Positions 7,719 through 15,712 of a DNA stretch of 64,000 nucleotides are shown piece by piece. Under the pieces are notes generated by a model. That model was not told the origin of the DNA. It saw nothing but the letters and a program-made list of their open reading frames with translations, and made no database searches. Each line of letters starts with the position of its first letter. The first letter of the stretch is position 1. Made by a program: the position numbers and the translations under genes. Source of the DNA: Dyadobacter sp. CECT 9275 (GTDB lineage Bacteria; Bacteroidota; Bacteroidia; Cytophagales; Spirosomataceae); assembly GCF_907164905.1 (NCBI RefSeq), contig NZ_CAJRAF010000004.1:496001-560000 (forward strand), given 5' to 3'.

Positions 7719-9296
7719 TTAATGGACGGCCGAAGTGTCCACTTTGGATTTTCCGCTTTTTGTCCATAAAACGAAAGGAACACAGACAAGAAACATGAGT
7801 CCCAGGTACAGGAACACGTCCATGTAAGACATCACCAGTGCCTGCTTGCTGACCGTAAGGTCAAGAATTTTATAACCACTTTTAAGCGCTACTTCTGGCG
7901 TCATTCCTTTACCAAGAAAATTTCTTTGCAAACCCTCTACCCGCTGCTGCACGGCAGGATTATTGATATCCAGCTTGCTTACGAGGTCGTTACGGTGCAG
8001 CATATTCTGGCGGGCAATGAAAGTGGTGATAACGGCCACTCCAAATGATCCTCCCAACTGCCGCATCATACCTGTGAAAGCAGCACCCTCGCCTATTTCT
8101 TTGCCTTTCAGCGTAGAAAGTGCCAGTGTTGTAATCGGAACAAAAAGCAATCCTAATCCTATACCTCTCACAATAAGCATATTAAAAAATGCATCTTTAC
8201 CAGTATCAGGCGTGAGTATCAGATATCCCCAGTAACTGTAAATAAAGAATGCTACCATGCCAATAGCCACCAGATACTGCTGCTTGGCACCACGCTGAAG
8301 AAGCTGACCAACGATCGGCATCATCATGGCGGTGACGATAGCCGCCGGAACCATGAGCATACCCGACTGCGTGGCTGTCCATCCCAGTGTGGCCTGTGTA
8401 TACAGTGGAATCACGAATGTAGAACCGTAAAGCCCAAATCCCAGAATAAAGGAAAGGACAGTCCCCACACTCAGATTACCGTTTTTCAGTACCCTGAGAT
8501 TGACAATCGGATTGGGATAGGTGAGCTCCCGCCAGATGAAGAAGAAAAAGCCCAGTACCGTTGATATACTCAGTATCACAATGATCTCATCATTAAACCA
8601 GTCGTCCTCCTGCCCTCTTTCCAATACGTACTGTAAAGAACCTACCGCGATGGCCAGCAGTACAATCCCCCAGTAATCAATCTCGCTTGCCGATTTTTTG
8701 TTTGCAAATTTGGGGCTCCTAACGAATTCCACTGTCAGAAGTGCCGCAATGACACCAAGCGGAATATTAATGTAAAAAATGTAGGGCCAACTGTAATTGT
8801 CAACGATATAACCGCCCAGCGGAGGGCCAAGCGTGGGGCCTACAATAACACCCAGCCCATAGATAGCCTGAGCAATACCTCGTTTTTCGGGTGGGTAGCT
8901 TTCTGTGATAAGCGTTTGAGCCGTCACCAGTAGCGCACCACCTCCGAAGCCCTGGATCAGACGAAAAAACACAAGCTCCCAGATGTTGTCCGCCTGACCG
9001 CATAGAAAGGATGACACAGTGAAAATAATGATTGAAGCCGCAAAATAATTACGCCGTCCGAACTGCTGGGAGAGCCAGCTCGTCATAGGCACAACGATCA
9101 CATTACCAATGGCGTATGCCGTAATCACCCAGCTTACTTCTGATAATGTACCTCCCAGATTTCCGCGCATATCATTCAGCGCCACATTTACGATTGTGGT
9201 ATCTACAATTTCCAGGAGAGCACAAAGCACTGCAGTAATGGTGATGATCACCCTCCTGAAACCGTATTCAACCAATGATTCCTGTTGTAGTTCCAT
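7719..9296 (-). CDS. emrB: DHA2-family MFS drug efflux pump (EmrB/QacA type)
   Basis: A 525-residue inner-membrane protein with about 14 hydrophobic segments, the DHA2 (14-helix) number. DTTIVNVALNDMRGNLGG is the EmrB/QacA helix-1 motif, LSQQFGRRNYF is MFS motif A, and GLGVIVGPTLGPPLGGYI is motif C of antiporters. It would export lipophilic compounds or antibiotics by proton antiport through the adjacent membrane-fusion protein and TolC. It is the last gene of tetR-tolC-emrA-emrB. The symbol is by family, not by proven substrate. Confidence 0.92.
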   Translation of the reverse strand: MELQQESLVEYGFRRVIITITAVLCALLEIVDTTIVNVALNDMRGNLGGTLSEVSWVITAYAIGNVIVVPMTSWLSQQFGRRNYFAASIIIFTVSSFLCGQADNIWELVFFRLIQGFGGGALLVTAQTLITESYPPEKRGIAQAIYGLGVIVGPTLGPPLGGYIVDNYSWPYIFYINIPLGVIAALLTVEFVRSPKFANKKSASEIDYWGIVLLAIAVGSLQYVLERGQEDDWFNDEIIVILSISTVLGFFFFIWRELTYPNPIVNLRVLKNGNLSVGTVLSFILGFGLYGSTFVIPLYTQATLGWTATQSGMLMVPAAIVTAMMMPIVGQLLQRGAKQQYLVAIGMVAFFIYSYWGYLILTPDTGKDAFFNMLIVRGIGLGLLFVPITTLALSTLKGKEIGEGAAFTGMMRQLGGSFGVAVITTFIARQNMLHRNDLVSKLDINNPAVQQRVEGLQRNFLGKGMTPEVALKSGYKILDLTVSKQALVMSYMDVFLYLGLMFLVCVPFVLWTKSGKSKVDTSAVH

Positions 9297-9375
9297 TTTA
9301 TTGATTTGAAGTCGATTCCACTAATAAACTATATGCGTCAAAAACGGCACACGGTTTACTTCAGACTGTGAACTT

Positions 9376-10488
9376 TTAATTAAGCTCCACATCCACGAAT
9401 ACATTCATGCCCGGGCGAAGCTGCGACAGGAATTTATCCTGAGGCTGGTCAAATTCTATCCTTACAGGCAGCCGCTGAACCACCTTCACAAAGTTACCAC
9501 TGGCGTTATCAGGAGGTAACAGCGCAAAACGTGCACCGGTTGCAGGTGAAAATGAAGCAACTTTTGCCTCAAATTCGTGGTCAGGGTATGCATCCACGTG
9601 AACCTTCACTTTCTGCCCAAGCTTCATTTTGGTCAGTTGTGTTTCTTTAAAGTTGGCAACAACCCACGGTTCGGTATCGGATATAATGCTGAACAGCGTT
9701 TGTCCTGCCTGCAGATATTGCCCCAGTTGTGCATTTACTTTGGAAACCCTTCCGTTGGTGGGAGCTGTAATAACAGTATAGGAAAGATTAAGCTCTGCAT
9801 TGGCGATTTCGGCCTGGCGCGCTTTAATGTTCGCGTCGGCAACTGCCTTTTGCCGGGAAGTGGCGTTGGTTTGCGAACCTGCGGCTTTTGCCTGGCGCTC
9901 CGCAGCATTTTTCTGCGCCACCAGAACGGCCAGCGCGCGTTCCGCCTTTTGCTTGGTAGCCTGTGCCTGTTCAAATTCCTGCTGTGTGATCGAGTGATCT
10001 TTGATCAGATTTTCATAACGGGCAAAATCCTGATTCGCTCTCCATACATTCACTTTTGCTTCTTCTATCTGCGCCGCCACTACCGACACGTTCGCCTGGT
10101 AGGTAATTCCGGCCGCTGCTGATGCCGTTGTGGTTGCATTAGCAACGGTGAGGTTCCCTTCCGAACCCAGCAACCCTGCCTTGGCTTGCTCTAATTTAAT
10201 GATCTGATCGCGGTTATCCAGTACAATAAGCGTATCGCCCTTGTGAACCAGCTGGTTATCTTTTACTTTGATTTCAGTAACATACCCGGAGATACGCGGG
10301 ATTACCGGACTTATATTGGCATCCACCTGTGCGTCATCCGTTTCTTCATGGTGCAGGCCATGGTTATATTTCGTAAAACCCCAGCTTCCGCCTACCAGTA
10401 CCAGCAAGCCAAGAATAATAATAAAGCGTTTGTTCGTCTTTTTGGGAGCTGTATCTTCTCCGAGTGCGGTGTTTTGTTTCGTTTCCAT
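9376..10488 (-). CDS. emrA: HlyD/EmrA-family membrane fusion protein
   Basis: A 370-residue protein with a cytosolic N-terminal tail, one transmembrane helix (FIIILGLLVLVGGSWGF, about 23-39), a split biotinyl-lipoyl domain (DAQVDANISPVIPRISGYV, later VITAPTNGRVSKVNAQLGQY) and a long coiled-coil hairpin in between, rich in Ala/Gln. This is the periplasmic adaptor joining the DHA2 pump to TolC. The YTVITAPTNGRV stretch is strongly conserved in EmrA. Gene order and 79-80 base gaps on either side fit a single transcript. Confidence 0.92.
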   Translation of the reverse strand: METKQNTALGEDTAPKKTNKRFIIILGLLVLVGGSWGFTKYNHGLHHEETDDAQVDANISPVIPRISGYVTEIKVKDNQLVHKGDTLIVLDNRDQIIKLEQAKAGLLGSEGNLTVANATTTASAAAGITYQANVSVVAAQIEEAKVNVWRANQDFARYENLIKDHSITQQEFEQAQATKQKAERALAVLVAQKNAAERQAKAAGSQTNATSRQKAVADANIKARQAEIANAELNLSYTVITAPTNGRVSKVNAQLGQYLQAGQTLFSIISDTEPWVVANFKETQLTKMKLGQKVKVHVDAYPDHEFEAKVASFSPATGARFALLPPDNASGNFVKVVQRLPVRIEFDQPQDKFLSQLRPGMNVFVDVELN

Positions 10489-10568
10489 CTATTTCCAAGA
10501 ATTGAATTTTCGTAAATTGAATTGGTTCAAATGAACAGCAATACCAGCGGATATCGCTATTTTTTTAG

Positions 10569-11906
10569 TTAATTAATCACCCCCGCAACCTGTTCCAGTT
10601 TTTTGTATGCTACGATGGCGTCTGCCTTGGCAGCTTCATAATTGATCTTGGACTGGACCTGAGCCACGTCAGCGTCCAGCAGCTCGGTGGTCGTTACAAG
10701 GCTGTTATTATATTTATTTTTGGTAATTCTGTAATTCTCATCCGCCTGTTCCACCGCCTTTGCGTAAACATCGATCTTCCGCTTACTCAATACATAATTG
10801 TAAAAGGCTGTATTCACTTCAAGGTGGACCTTGTCCAGGATGATCTCCTCGTTGGTTTTGACCTGATATGCTCTTGTACGCGCCTCCGCCATTTTAGCCC
10901 CCGATTTCCAGAGAGAAGCAATGTCATATTTCACCCCAATACCCGCGTTCATCGCGTTTGGCACGGTCACCACACCAGGTATGCTAAGGGCCACATATCC
11001 GCCAGTGAGCGCCACACTTGGATAATAATCCGCTTTGGCAACTTTGATGTCTGCATTCGCCGCTTTCTGTCTGATCGCATTTGCTGCAATATCCTTCCGG
11101 TTTGCCAGTGCTTTCTGCTCCCAATCCATTACATTTCCTGCTTCCTTTAAAGCATTAAAACTATTGGAATCCGCCAGAATAGCTGTATTCTCGGGTAATC
11201 CCAGTAGCAGGTCCATATTCACCGTGGTAACTTTCAGGTCATTTTCGGCGTCCAACAGCGCCAACTCTACGTTTGATTCCTGCAATTTTGCCTTCATCAG
11301 GTCATTCCGGGCAAGCAAGCCGTTTTTTTCGCGGTTGGTAAACTCCGTCACCCGCTCCCGTTCGCTTTTCAGGTTTTCACTGACCAGGTCCACCGCTTTT
11401 TTGGCCTTATATAAATTACTGTAAGCAGCGATCGTATTCTGTATGATTGCTTCACGATTGGTTTCCACGTCAAGTTTTGCAGCCTGCTCAAGATAATGGG
11501 CGGATTCCAGACCATACTTAAATCGGAAACCAGAAAACAGTGGCAGAGAAGCACTTGCCATACCATACATAGCCTGATGTACCTGGAGATTGGAGGAGGA
11601 GCTGGTACTGTCATTCCCGTTTTGTCCGATTTTTAGGCCCACATTGGGTGTATTTAACCGGAGATACGATGCCGACACACTCAGGGAAGGCAACTGATTA
11701 TCCCTGATCTGACGGATGCTGAGGCCTGCCAGGTCAACGTTAGTCTGGCTCAGTTTTAATTCTTTACTATTTTTCAAACTCATTTCAACAGCTTCTTCCA
11801 ACGTAAGTGTGCGCGGCGACTGGGCATATGAATGAGTGGCGGTAACAAGAAGTACCATTCCAAGTACTCCTGCAGCCATTCTTTTAATTCTGAATGTGAT
11901 GTTCAT
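10569..11906 (-). CDS. TolC-family outer-membrane efflux protein
   Basis: A 445-residue protein with a signal peptide (about 1-28, ending HSYAQ) and two OEP repeats: RTLTLEEAVEMSLKNSKELK opens the first, and ALANRKDIAANAIRQKAANA the second. The predicted structure is long helices with two beta hairpins, as in TolC trimers. It overlaps the end of tetR by 23 bases, so its translation is probably coupled to the repressor's. It supplies the outer-membrane channel of the EmrAB pump. Confidence 0.92.
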   Translation of the reverse strand: MNITFRIKRMAAGVLGMVLLVTATHSYAQSPRTLTLEEAVEMSLKNSKELKLSQTNVDLAGLSIRQIRDNQLPSLSVSASYLRLNTPNVGLKIGQNGNDSTSSSSNLQVHQAMYGMASASLPLFSGFRFKYGLESAHYLEQAAKLDVETNREAIIQNTIAAYSNLYKAKKAVDLVSENLKSERERVTEFTNREKNGLLARNDLMKAKLQESNVELALLDAENDLKVTTVNMDLLLGLPENTAILADSNSFNALKEAGNVMDWEQKALANRKDIAANAIRQKAANADIKVAKADYYPSVALTGGYVALSIPGVVTVPNAMNAGIGVKYDIASLWKSGAKMAEARTRAYQVKTNEEIILDKVHLEVNTAFYNYVLSKRKIDVYAKAVEQADENYRITKNKYNNSLVTTTELLDADVAQVQSKINYEAAKADAIVAYKKLEQVAGVIN

Positions 11907-12528
11907 TGGATACAGTTAATTTAAATATACTTTTCAGGTGTACACTGAGTTTTCTTTTGAGGTATATCTGAAATTCTTCGTCGGACAGCGCTTCCAGATT
12001 GTTAATCTTTTTGTAAAAATCCTGCGTAGCAATTGCCTGGTTAATGGTCCCGTAAAGAGTAGTCGTCATGAGGCCAAGGTCGATATTCTTCTTAAAAACG
12101 CCCGATTCCTGCCCTGCCGTAATCAAGGTGTTCATCAGGGCGATATTCCTTCGTTTAAGCTCAAGAATATGGTCAGATATAATGGGAGTCCGTTCCGCAG
12201 AGAGCTGCTCACGCATCATAATATTGTAAAAACACTGATTCCCCATCAGCCTGTCTATCACAGTGTCAATCCAGATATTAACTTTTTGCAGCGGTGTCAA
12301 TTCCTCGTTCTGAAGGATATTCTCCATTCTCGACCGGGATTCTACCATCCTGACATTAAAAAGTGCTTCAATAAGCTTCTCCTTCGAACCAAAATAGTAG
12401 GATATCATCGATACGTTGATATCTGCCTCCTGTGCTATATCCCTGACCGAAGTCCCGGCAAAACCTTTATTCGCGAACAGCCGCTCTGCGACCTCGATGA
12501 TCTGTATCTGCTTCGTGTTATATTCCAT
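11884..12528 (-). CDS. TetR-family repressor of the efflux operon
   Basis: A 214-residue protein. The N-terminal HTH is clear: IIEVAERLFANKGFAGTSVR, then DIAQEADINVSMISYYFGSK. The C-terminal ligand domain is TetR/AcrR type, with no recognisable ligand motif. It is the first gene of the operon it presumably controls, and a long perfect inverted repeat lies over its promoter, so autoregulation with induction by a pump substrate is likely (inference). Confidence 0.92.
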   Translation of the reverse strand: MEYNTKQIQIIEVAERLFANKGFAGTSVRDIAQEADINVSMISYYFGSKEKLIEALFNVRMVESRSRMENILQNEELTPLQKVNIWIDTVIDRLMGNQCFYNIMMREQLSAERTPIISDHILELKRRNIALMNTLITAGQESGVFKKNIDLGLMTTTLYGTINQAIATQDFYKKINNLEALSDEEFQIYLKRKLSVHLKSIFKLTVSNEHHIQN

Positions 12529-12597
12529 TACCCCGTTATTTTCCTTTGTTAAAACCTAATTTCCCTTACACAGGCCCCGCTGCAACTTTTAACCTTA

Positions 12598-12629
12598 CAA
12601 AGGTAACTGGTGTAAAATAACAAATCAAA
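12598..12629 (-). promoter_or_regulatory. Promoter of the tetR efflux operon
   Basis: On the minus strand, TTTG (12626-12629) and TACCTTTG (12598-12605) are separated by 20 bases, matching the Bacteroidota -33 TTTG / -7 TAnnTTTG consensus. Transcription would start near 12591, about 60 bases before the tetR ATG. Confidence 0.7.
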
Positions 12630-12659
12630 CGATTGTTTGATTTTAACAAACAATCGTTT
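12627..12659. promoter_or_regulatory. TetR operator (inverted repeat)
   Basis: AAACGATTGTTTG (12627-12639) and CAAACAATCGTTT (12647-12659) form a perfect 13-bp inverted repeat with a 7-base spacer. Each arm is itself close to a palindrome (TCAAAC-GATT-GTTTGA), so two TetR dimers could bind, as described for QacR. The site overlaps the -33 element of the operon promoter by three bases, so binding would block RNA polymerase. Confidence 0.75.
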
Positions 12660-12890
12660 AGTAAATTCAAACAAACATTAGATTAATACCATTAAAATTT
12701 CTTTAATCCTGAGATTAATTTCATTTAATGGTATTTTTGATATAAAAAAATGTCTTATTACTAGAAAATATCGATTATTAGCTGGAAGCAGGATGCAAGG
12801 GACTACTTTGCGATGGGAGGACCAATCGGATACAGCTTTGCGGATTGGTTAAGAGAAGGGCTTTTCTAAATATTCCAGAGATACAAATGC
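12660..12890. other. AT-rich intergenic region
   Basis: Very AT-rich stretch upstream of the tetR promoter and downstream of ruvC. It holds a perfect 12-bp inverted repeat (AATACCATTAAA at 12685-12696, TTTAATGGTATT at 12724-12735) with a 27-base spacer, and a weaker hairpin near 12821-12850 (ACCAATC / GATTGGT). Neither has a T-tract that would make it a convincing terminator. No gene seen. Confidence 0.45.
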
Positions 12891-13475
12891 TCACTTCACA
12901 CGATCGGGGTTTTCACTGACAAAAGCCCCCCATCCTCCTTTTTTGGACTTTGTACCTTTGGAGGAAGAAACGGATGCCGGTGTGTTGGCATGATAATGAT
13001 GGCAAATGGCGATGGCGATACCATCCGTAGCATCCATAAATTCCCGGCTAAGCTCCATCTTCAGGATTTTTTCCAGCATATAGGCTACCTGCTCCTTTGA
13101 TGCGCTGCCACTCCCCGTTACCGATTGCTTCACTTTTTTGGGAGAATACTCCACGATTGGGATATCCCTTGACAGAGCTGCTGCCATAGCCACACCCTGG
13201 GCACGACCTAATTTCAGCATAGACTGTGGGTTTTTACCGTAAAATGGATCTTCAATAGCCATTTCATCGGGAAGGTATTCGGTAATGAGCTGTGTGATCC
13301 GTTCAAAGATTTTCTTCAGTTTGAGCTCGTGGGTATTATATTTGCTCAAATGAATCACACCATACTGAACCAATGTAATTTGCTGGCCTTTGACCGATAT
13401 CACCCCGTAACCCATCACCTGGGTCCCGGGATCTACGCCAATAATCACCTTTTCGGTAGCATTTGCCTGCTGCAT
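12891..13475 (-). CDS. ruvC: Crossover junction endodeoxyribonuclease RuvC
   Basis: A 194-residue protein from the ATG at 13475. The RuvC active-site acids are visible: IIGVDPGTQVMGYGVI (first Asp), MAIEDPFYGKNPQSMLKLG (Glu), and MDATDGIAIAICHHY (paired Asp). It resolves Holliday junctions with RuvAB during recombination repair. The longer reading back to 13526 would overlap the divergent membrane-protein gene by 44 bases and adds no family sequence. The C-terminal tail is Ser/Lys rich, common in Bacteroidota RuvC. Its promoter must lie inside the neighbouring coding region. Confidence 0.93.
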   Translation of the reverse strand: MQQANATEKVIIGVDPGTQVMGYGVISVKGQQITLVQYGVIHLSKYNTHELKLKKIFERITQLITEYLPDEMAIEDPFYGKNPQSMLKLGRAQGVAMAAALSRDIPIVEYSPKKVKQSVTGSGSASKEQVAYMLEKILKMELSREFMDATDGIAIAICHHYHANTPASVSSSKGTKSKKGGWGAFVSENPDRVK

Positions 13476-13482
13476 TTTTATC

Positions 13483-14478
13483 ATGCTGCAAGATAAGGAA
13501 CTCACCACGTCAAAAGAAAAAACCAACTGGCAAAAACTGATCCGGGCGGGGAAGGTACTGACTACTTTACTTATTTTCAGCTACATATATAAAACCTTCA
13601 GTACCGAACAAAAAGGTATCGGGGATGTAGGTAAAGTGCTGACTACCGTTCTGGCCGGTAATAATATCGGAACATTCCTGCTTACCTTTTTAATGGTCCC
13701 ACTCAACTGGGCGCTGGAAAGTCTTAAATGGCAGAAACTGGCAGGCAAAGTAGTGAAACTGAGTTTCCGGGAAGCTCTCAGAAGTACGCTGACTGGCCTG
13801 GCCGTAGGGGTTGCCGCGCCTGCCCAGGTAGGTGACACTGCCGGAAGAGTGGCTTCGCTCAAAGCAGATAACCGGCTGGAAACCATAGGCGCGGCGGTGG
13901 TGTCTAACGGCGTCCAGTTTTATGTTTCGGTTGTGGCCGGGGCTTTTGGCTGGCTCTATTTCGGAGAGTCGTTAAAGCTCAGCGCCTTAGGGGCAAATCT
14001 TCTTTCGATCGTCATTTTCGTCGTGTTATCAGGAGGTGTACTGGTGGTTGTTGCCAGAAAGAGAATCCTGAACTACAACCCTGAAAAAGACTGGCAGAAA
14101 AAGCTCCATTCTTACTTCCGCATCATTGGAGCATACACGGGGATGGATCTTTTGCTGGCCCTGGTGCTGGGGGCTGCCAGATACATGGTGTTTCTTACTC
14201 AGTTTGTATTAACGCTTTCACTGTTTGATTTTCCGCTGGACTACCTCACCCTATCAGCCTGCGTAACGCTGATCTTCCTTGCCAAAACCCTCATTCCGGC
14301 TGTTAACGTGCTGGGCGACCTAGGCTTACGGGAATTTACCGCACTGTTTGTTTTCAGGCAATTCGGATTGCCACCAGAGCAGATTATTGCCGCAACTTTC
14401 CTGATCTGGATACTGAATGTACTTGGCCCCATTCTGATCGGTATGTACCTTATCTGGAAGTATAAATGGAAAACCTGA
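13483..14478 (+). CDS. Flippase-like membrane protein (LPG synthase TM/UPF0104 family)
   Basis: A 331-residue protein with about eight hydrophobic helices. It has the family motifs LNWALESLKWQKLAGK and, near the middle, VAAPAQVGDTAGRV, and a late LIPAVNVLGDLGLREFTALF segment with the conserved Gly-Asp-Leu-Gly-Leu-Arg-Glu. This is the transmembrane half of MprF without the synthase domain, a family thought to flip or carry lipids. It is followed four bases later by a GT2 glycosyltransferase, so together they may move and decorate a lipid or surface glycan. The start codon lies seven bases from that of ruvC. Confidence 0.85.
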   Translation: MLQDKELTTSKEKTNWQKLIRAGKVLTTLLIFSYIYKTFSTEQKGIGDVGKVLTTVLAGNNIGTFLLTFLMVPLNWALESLKWQKLAGKVVKLSFREALRSTLTGLAVGVAAPAQVGDTAGRVASLKADNRLETIGAAVVSNGVQFYVSVVAGAFGWLYFGESLKLSALGANLLSIVIFVVLSGGVLVVVARKRILNYNPEKDWQKKLHSYFRIIGAYTGMDLLLALVLGAARYMVFLTQFVLTLSLFDFPLDYLTLSACVTLIFLAKTLIPAVNVLGDLGLREFTALFVFRQFGLPPEQIIAATFLIWILNVLGPILIGMYLIWKYKWKT

Positions 14479-14482
14479 TACT

Positions 14483-15646
14483 ATGAAAACATTCCTATGG
14501 GCAATACTGACAAGCGACTCGCTGGCACTCCTCTGCGCGATCGTTTTAGGCAGTTATACCATTTTTACACTTTTACTTACCTTTCTCTGGAAAAAAATCC
14601 AAGTAAACTTCGATGCGGCGGAAACCGGTAATGATTTTATTTCCGTGATCGTTCCGGTCCGGAATGAAGCTCAGAATATAAGAAACCTATTAACTGACCT
14701 GCAGACGCAAACATTCCCTCAAAACCGGTTCGAGGTTCTGATCATGAATGACGGTTCGTCCGATGAAACCGAGGAGATCGTACGGGCATTTATCCAAACA
14801 CATTCCTGTGATGTGAAGCTGATTACGCCGGCTGACGATACAACCAAATCTCCAAAAAAAAGAGCTATTGAAAGGGGAGTAGCCATTGCCAAAGGAAATC
14901 TGATCGTCACCACGGACGGCGACTGTCGCATGGGCTCCGCCTGGCTGCATACGATAGGCCACTACCATCACACGACGGGAGCCAAACTCATCAGCGGCCC
15001 GGTCACCTTTGAACCCGAACGTACAATCACTGATCATCTTCAGGCAATAGAATTTGCCAGCCTCGTTGCCAGCGGAGCGGCGTCCATTCAGGCTGGGTAC
15101 CCAAGTATGTGCAACGGCGCTAACCTTTGCTACGAAAAAAGTGCTTTCATGGAAGTGAATGGCTTTGAAGGCGTAAACCATATCGCATCCGGCGACGACG
15201 AATTCCTGATGCATAAAATAGCAGCCAAATTCCCGGAAAAGATCCGATTTCTTAAACACCAAAGTGCGATCGTCTACACAAAACCGCATCGTAACTGGTC
15301 ATCATTCTTCCGGCAGCGTAAACGATGGGCCAGCAAATGGAAGCACTACCAGAGCCGAACCCCTCTTTTCCTGGCGCTGTACATTTTCCTTTCCAATTTT
15401 TCACTCCTAATGGCAACGGTACTGTTTTTTATGGGAGAGATCAGTAATGCACAACTGGCTGGTTTATGGGCTCTTAAATGTATCCCGGAATGGATTTTCC
15501 TGGGGTCAGTTCTTTCGTTTCTCCAAAAAAAGCGATCTGTTTATCTCATTCCGCTAACCCAGCTGATTTATCCTTTATACGTTTGCTTTTTTGGGCTTGC
15601 AGCTCAAAAAAAATCCTATGAATGGAAAGGAAGAAAACTCACCTGA
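14483..15646 (+). CDS. GT2-family glycosyltransferase, membrane-anchored
   Basis: A 387-residue protein with an N-terminal transmembrane helix (about 13-37), a GT-A domain starting FISVIVPVRNEAQNIRNLL with LIMNDGSSDET, the DxD-type metal site in VTTDGDCRMG, a GDDEFLMHKI acid motif and the RQRKRWASKW acceptor-site motif (Q/RxxRW) of processive GT2 enzymes, then three C-terminal helices. It would transfer a sugar to a lipid or growing polysaccharide at the inner membrane. It is coupled to the flippase-like gene upstream. The donor sugar is unknown. Confidence 0.9.
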   Translation: MKTFLWAILTSDSLALLCAIVLGSYTIFTLLLTFLWKKIQVNFDAAETGNDFISVIVPVRNEAQNIRNLLTDLQTQTFPQNRFEVLIMNDGSSDETEEIVRAFIQTHSCDVKLITPADDTTKSPKKRAIERGVAIAKGNLIVTTDGDCRMGSAWLHTIGHYHHTTGAKLISGPVTFEPERTITDHLQAIEFASLVASGAASIQAGYPSMCNGANLCYEKSAFMEVNGFEGVNHIASGDDEFLMHKIAAKFPEKIRFLKHQSAIVYTKPHRNWSSFFRQRKRWASKWKHYQSRTPLFLALYIFLSNFSLLMATVLFFMGEISNAQLAGLWALKCIPEWIFLGSVLSFLQKKRSVYLIPLTQLIYPLYVCFFGLAAQKKSYEWKGRKLT

Positions 15647-15652
15647 CAAAAA

Positions 15653-15676
15653 CAGGCCATGGTTTCCCACGGCCTG
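15653..15676. terminator. Hairpin terminator between convergent genes
   Basis: CAGGCCATGG (15653-15662) pairs with CCACGGCCTG (15667-15676), with one A-C mismatch and a TTTC loop. On the minus strand the stem is followed by TTTTTGTC, so it ends the choice-of-anchor A gene; it is six bases past the glycosyltransferase stop and probably serves both. Confidence 0.7.
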
Positions 15677-15712
15677 CACAAACTAACTTCACAACGCTGA
15701 ATAAAGGTAATA

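Noticed and set aside
9577..10122. Plus-strand frame of 181 codons
   Set aside because: Antisense to the EmrA-type gene, with Cys/Gly-rich low-quality translation.
12821..12850. Hairpin ACCAATC/GATTGGT as ruvC terminator
   Set aside because: Stem of only seven pairs with a 15-base loop and no T-tract on the minus strand.
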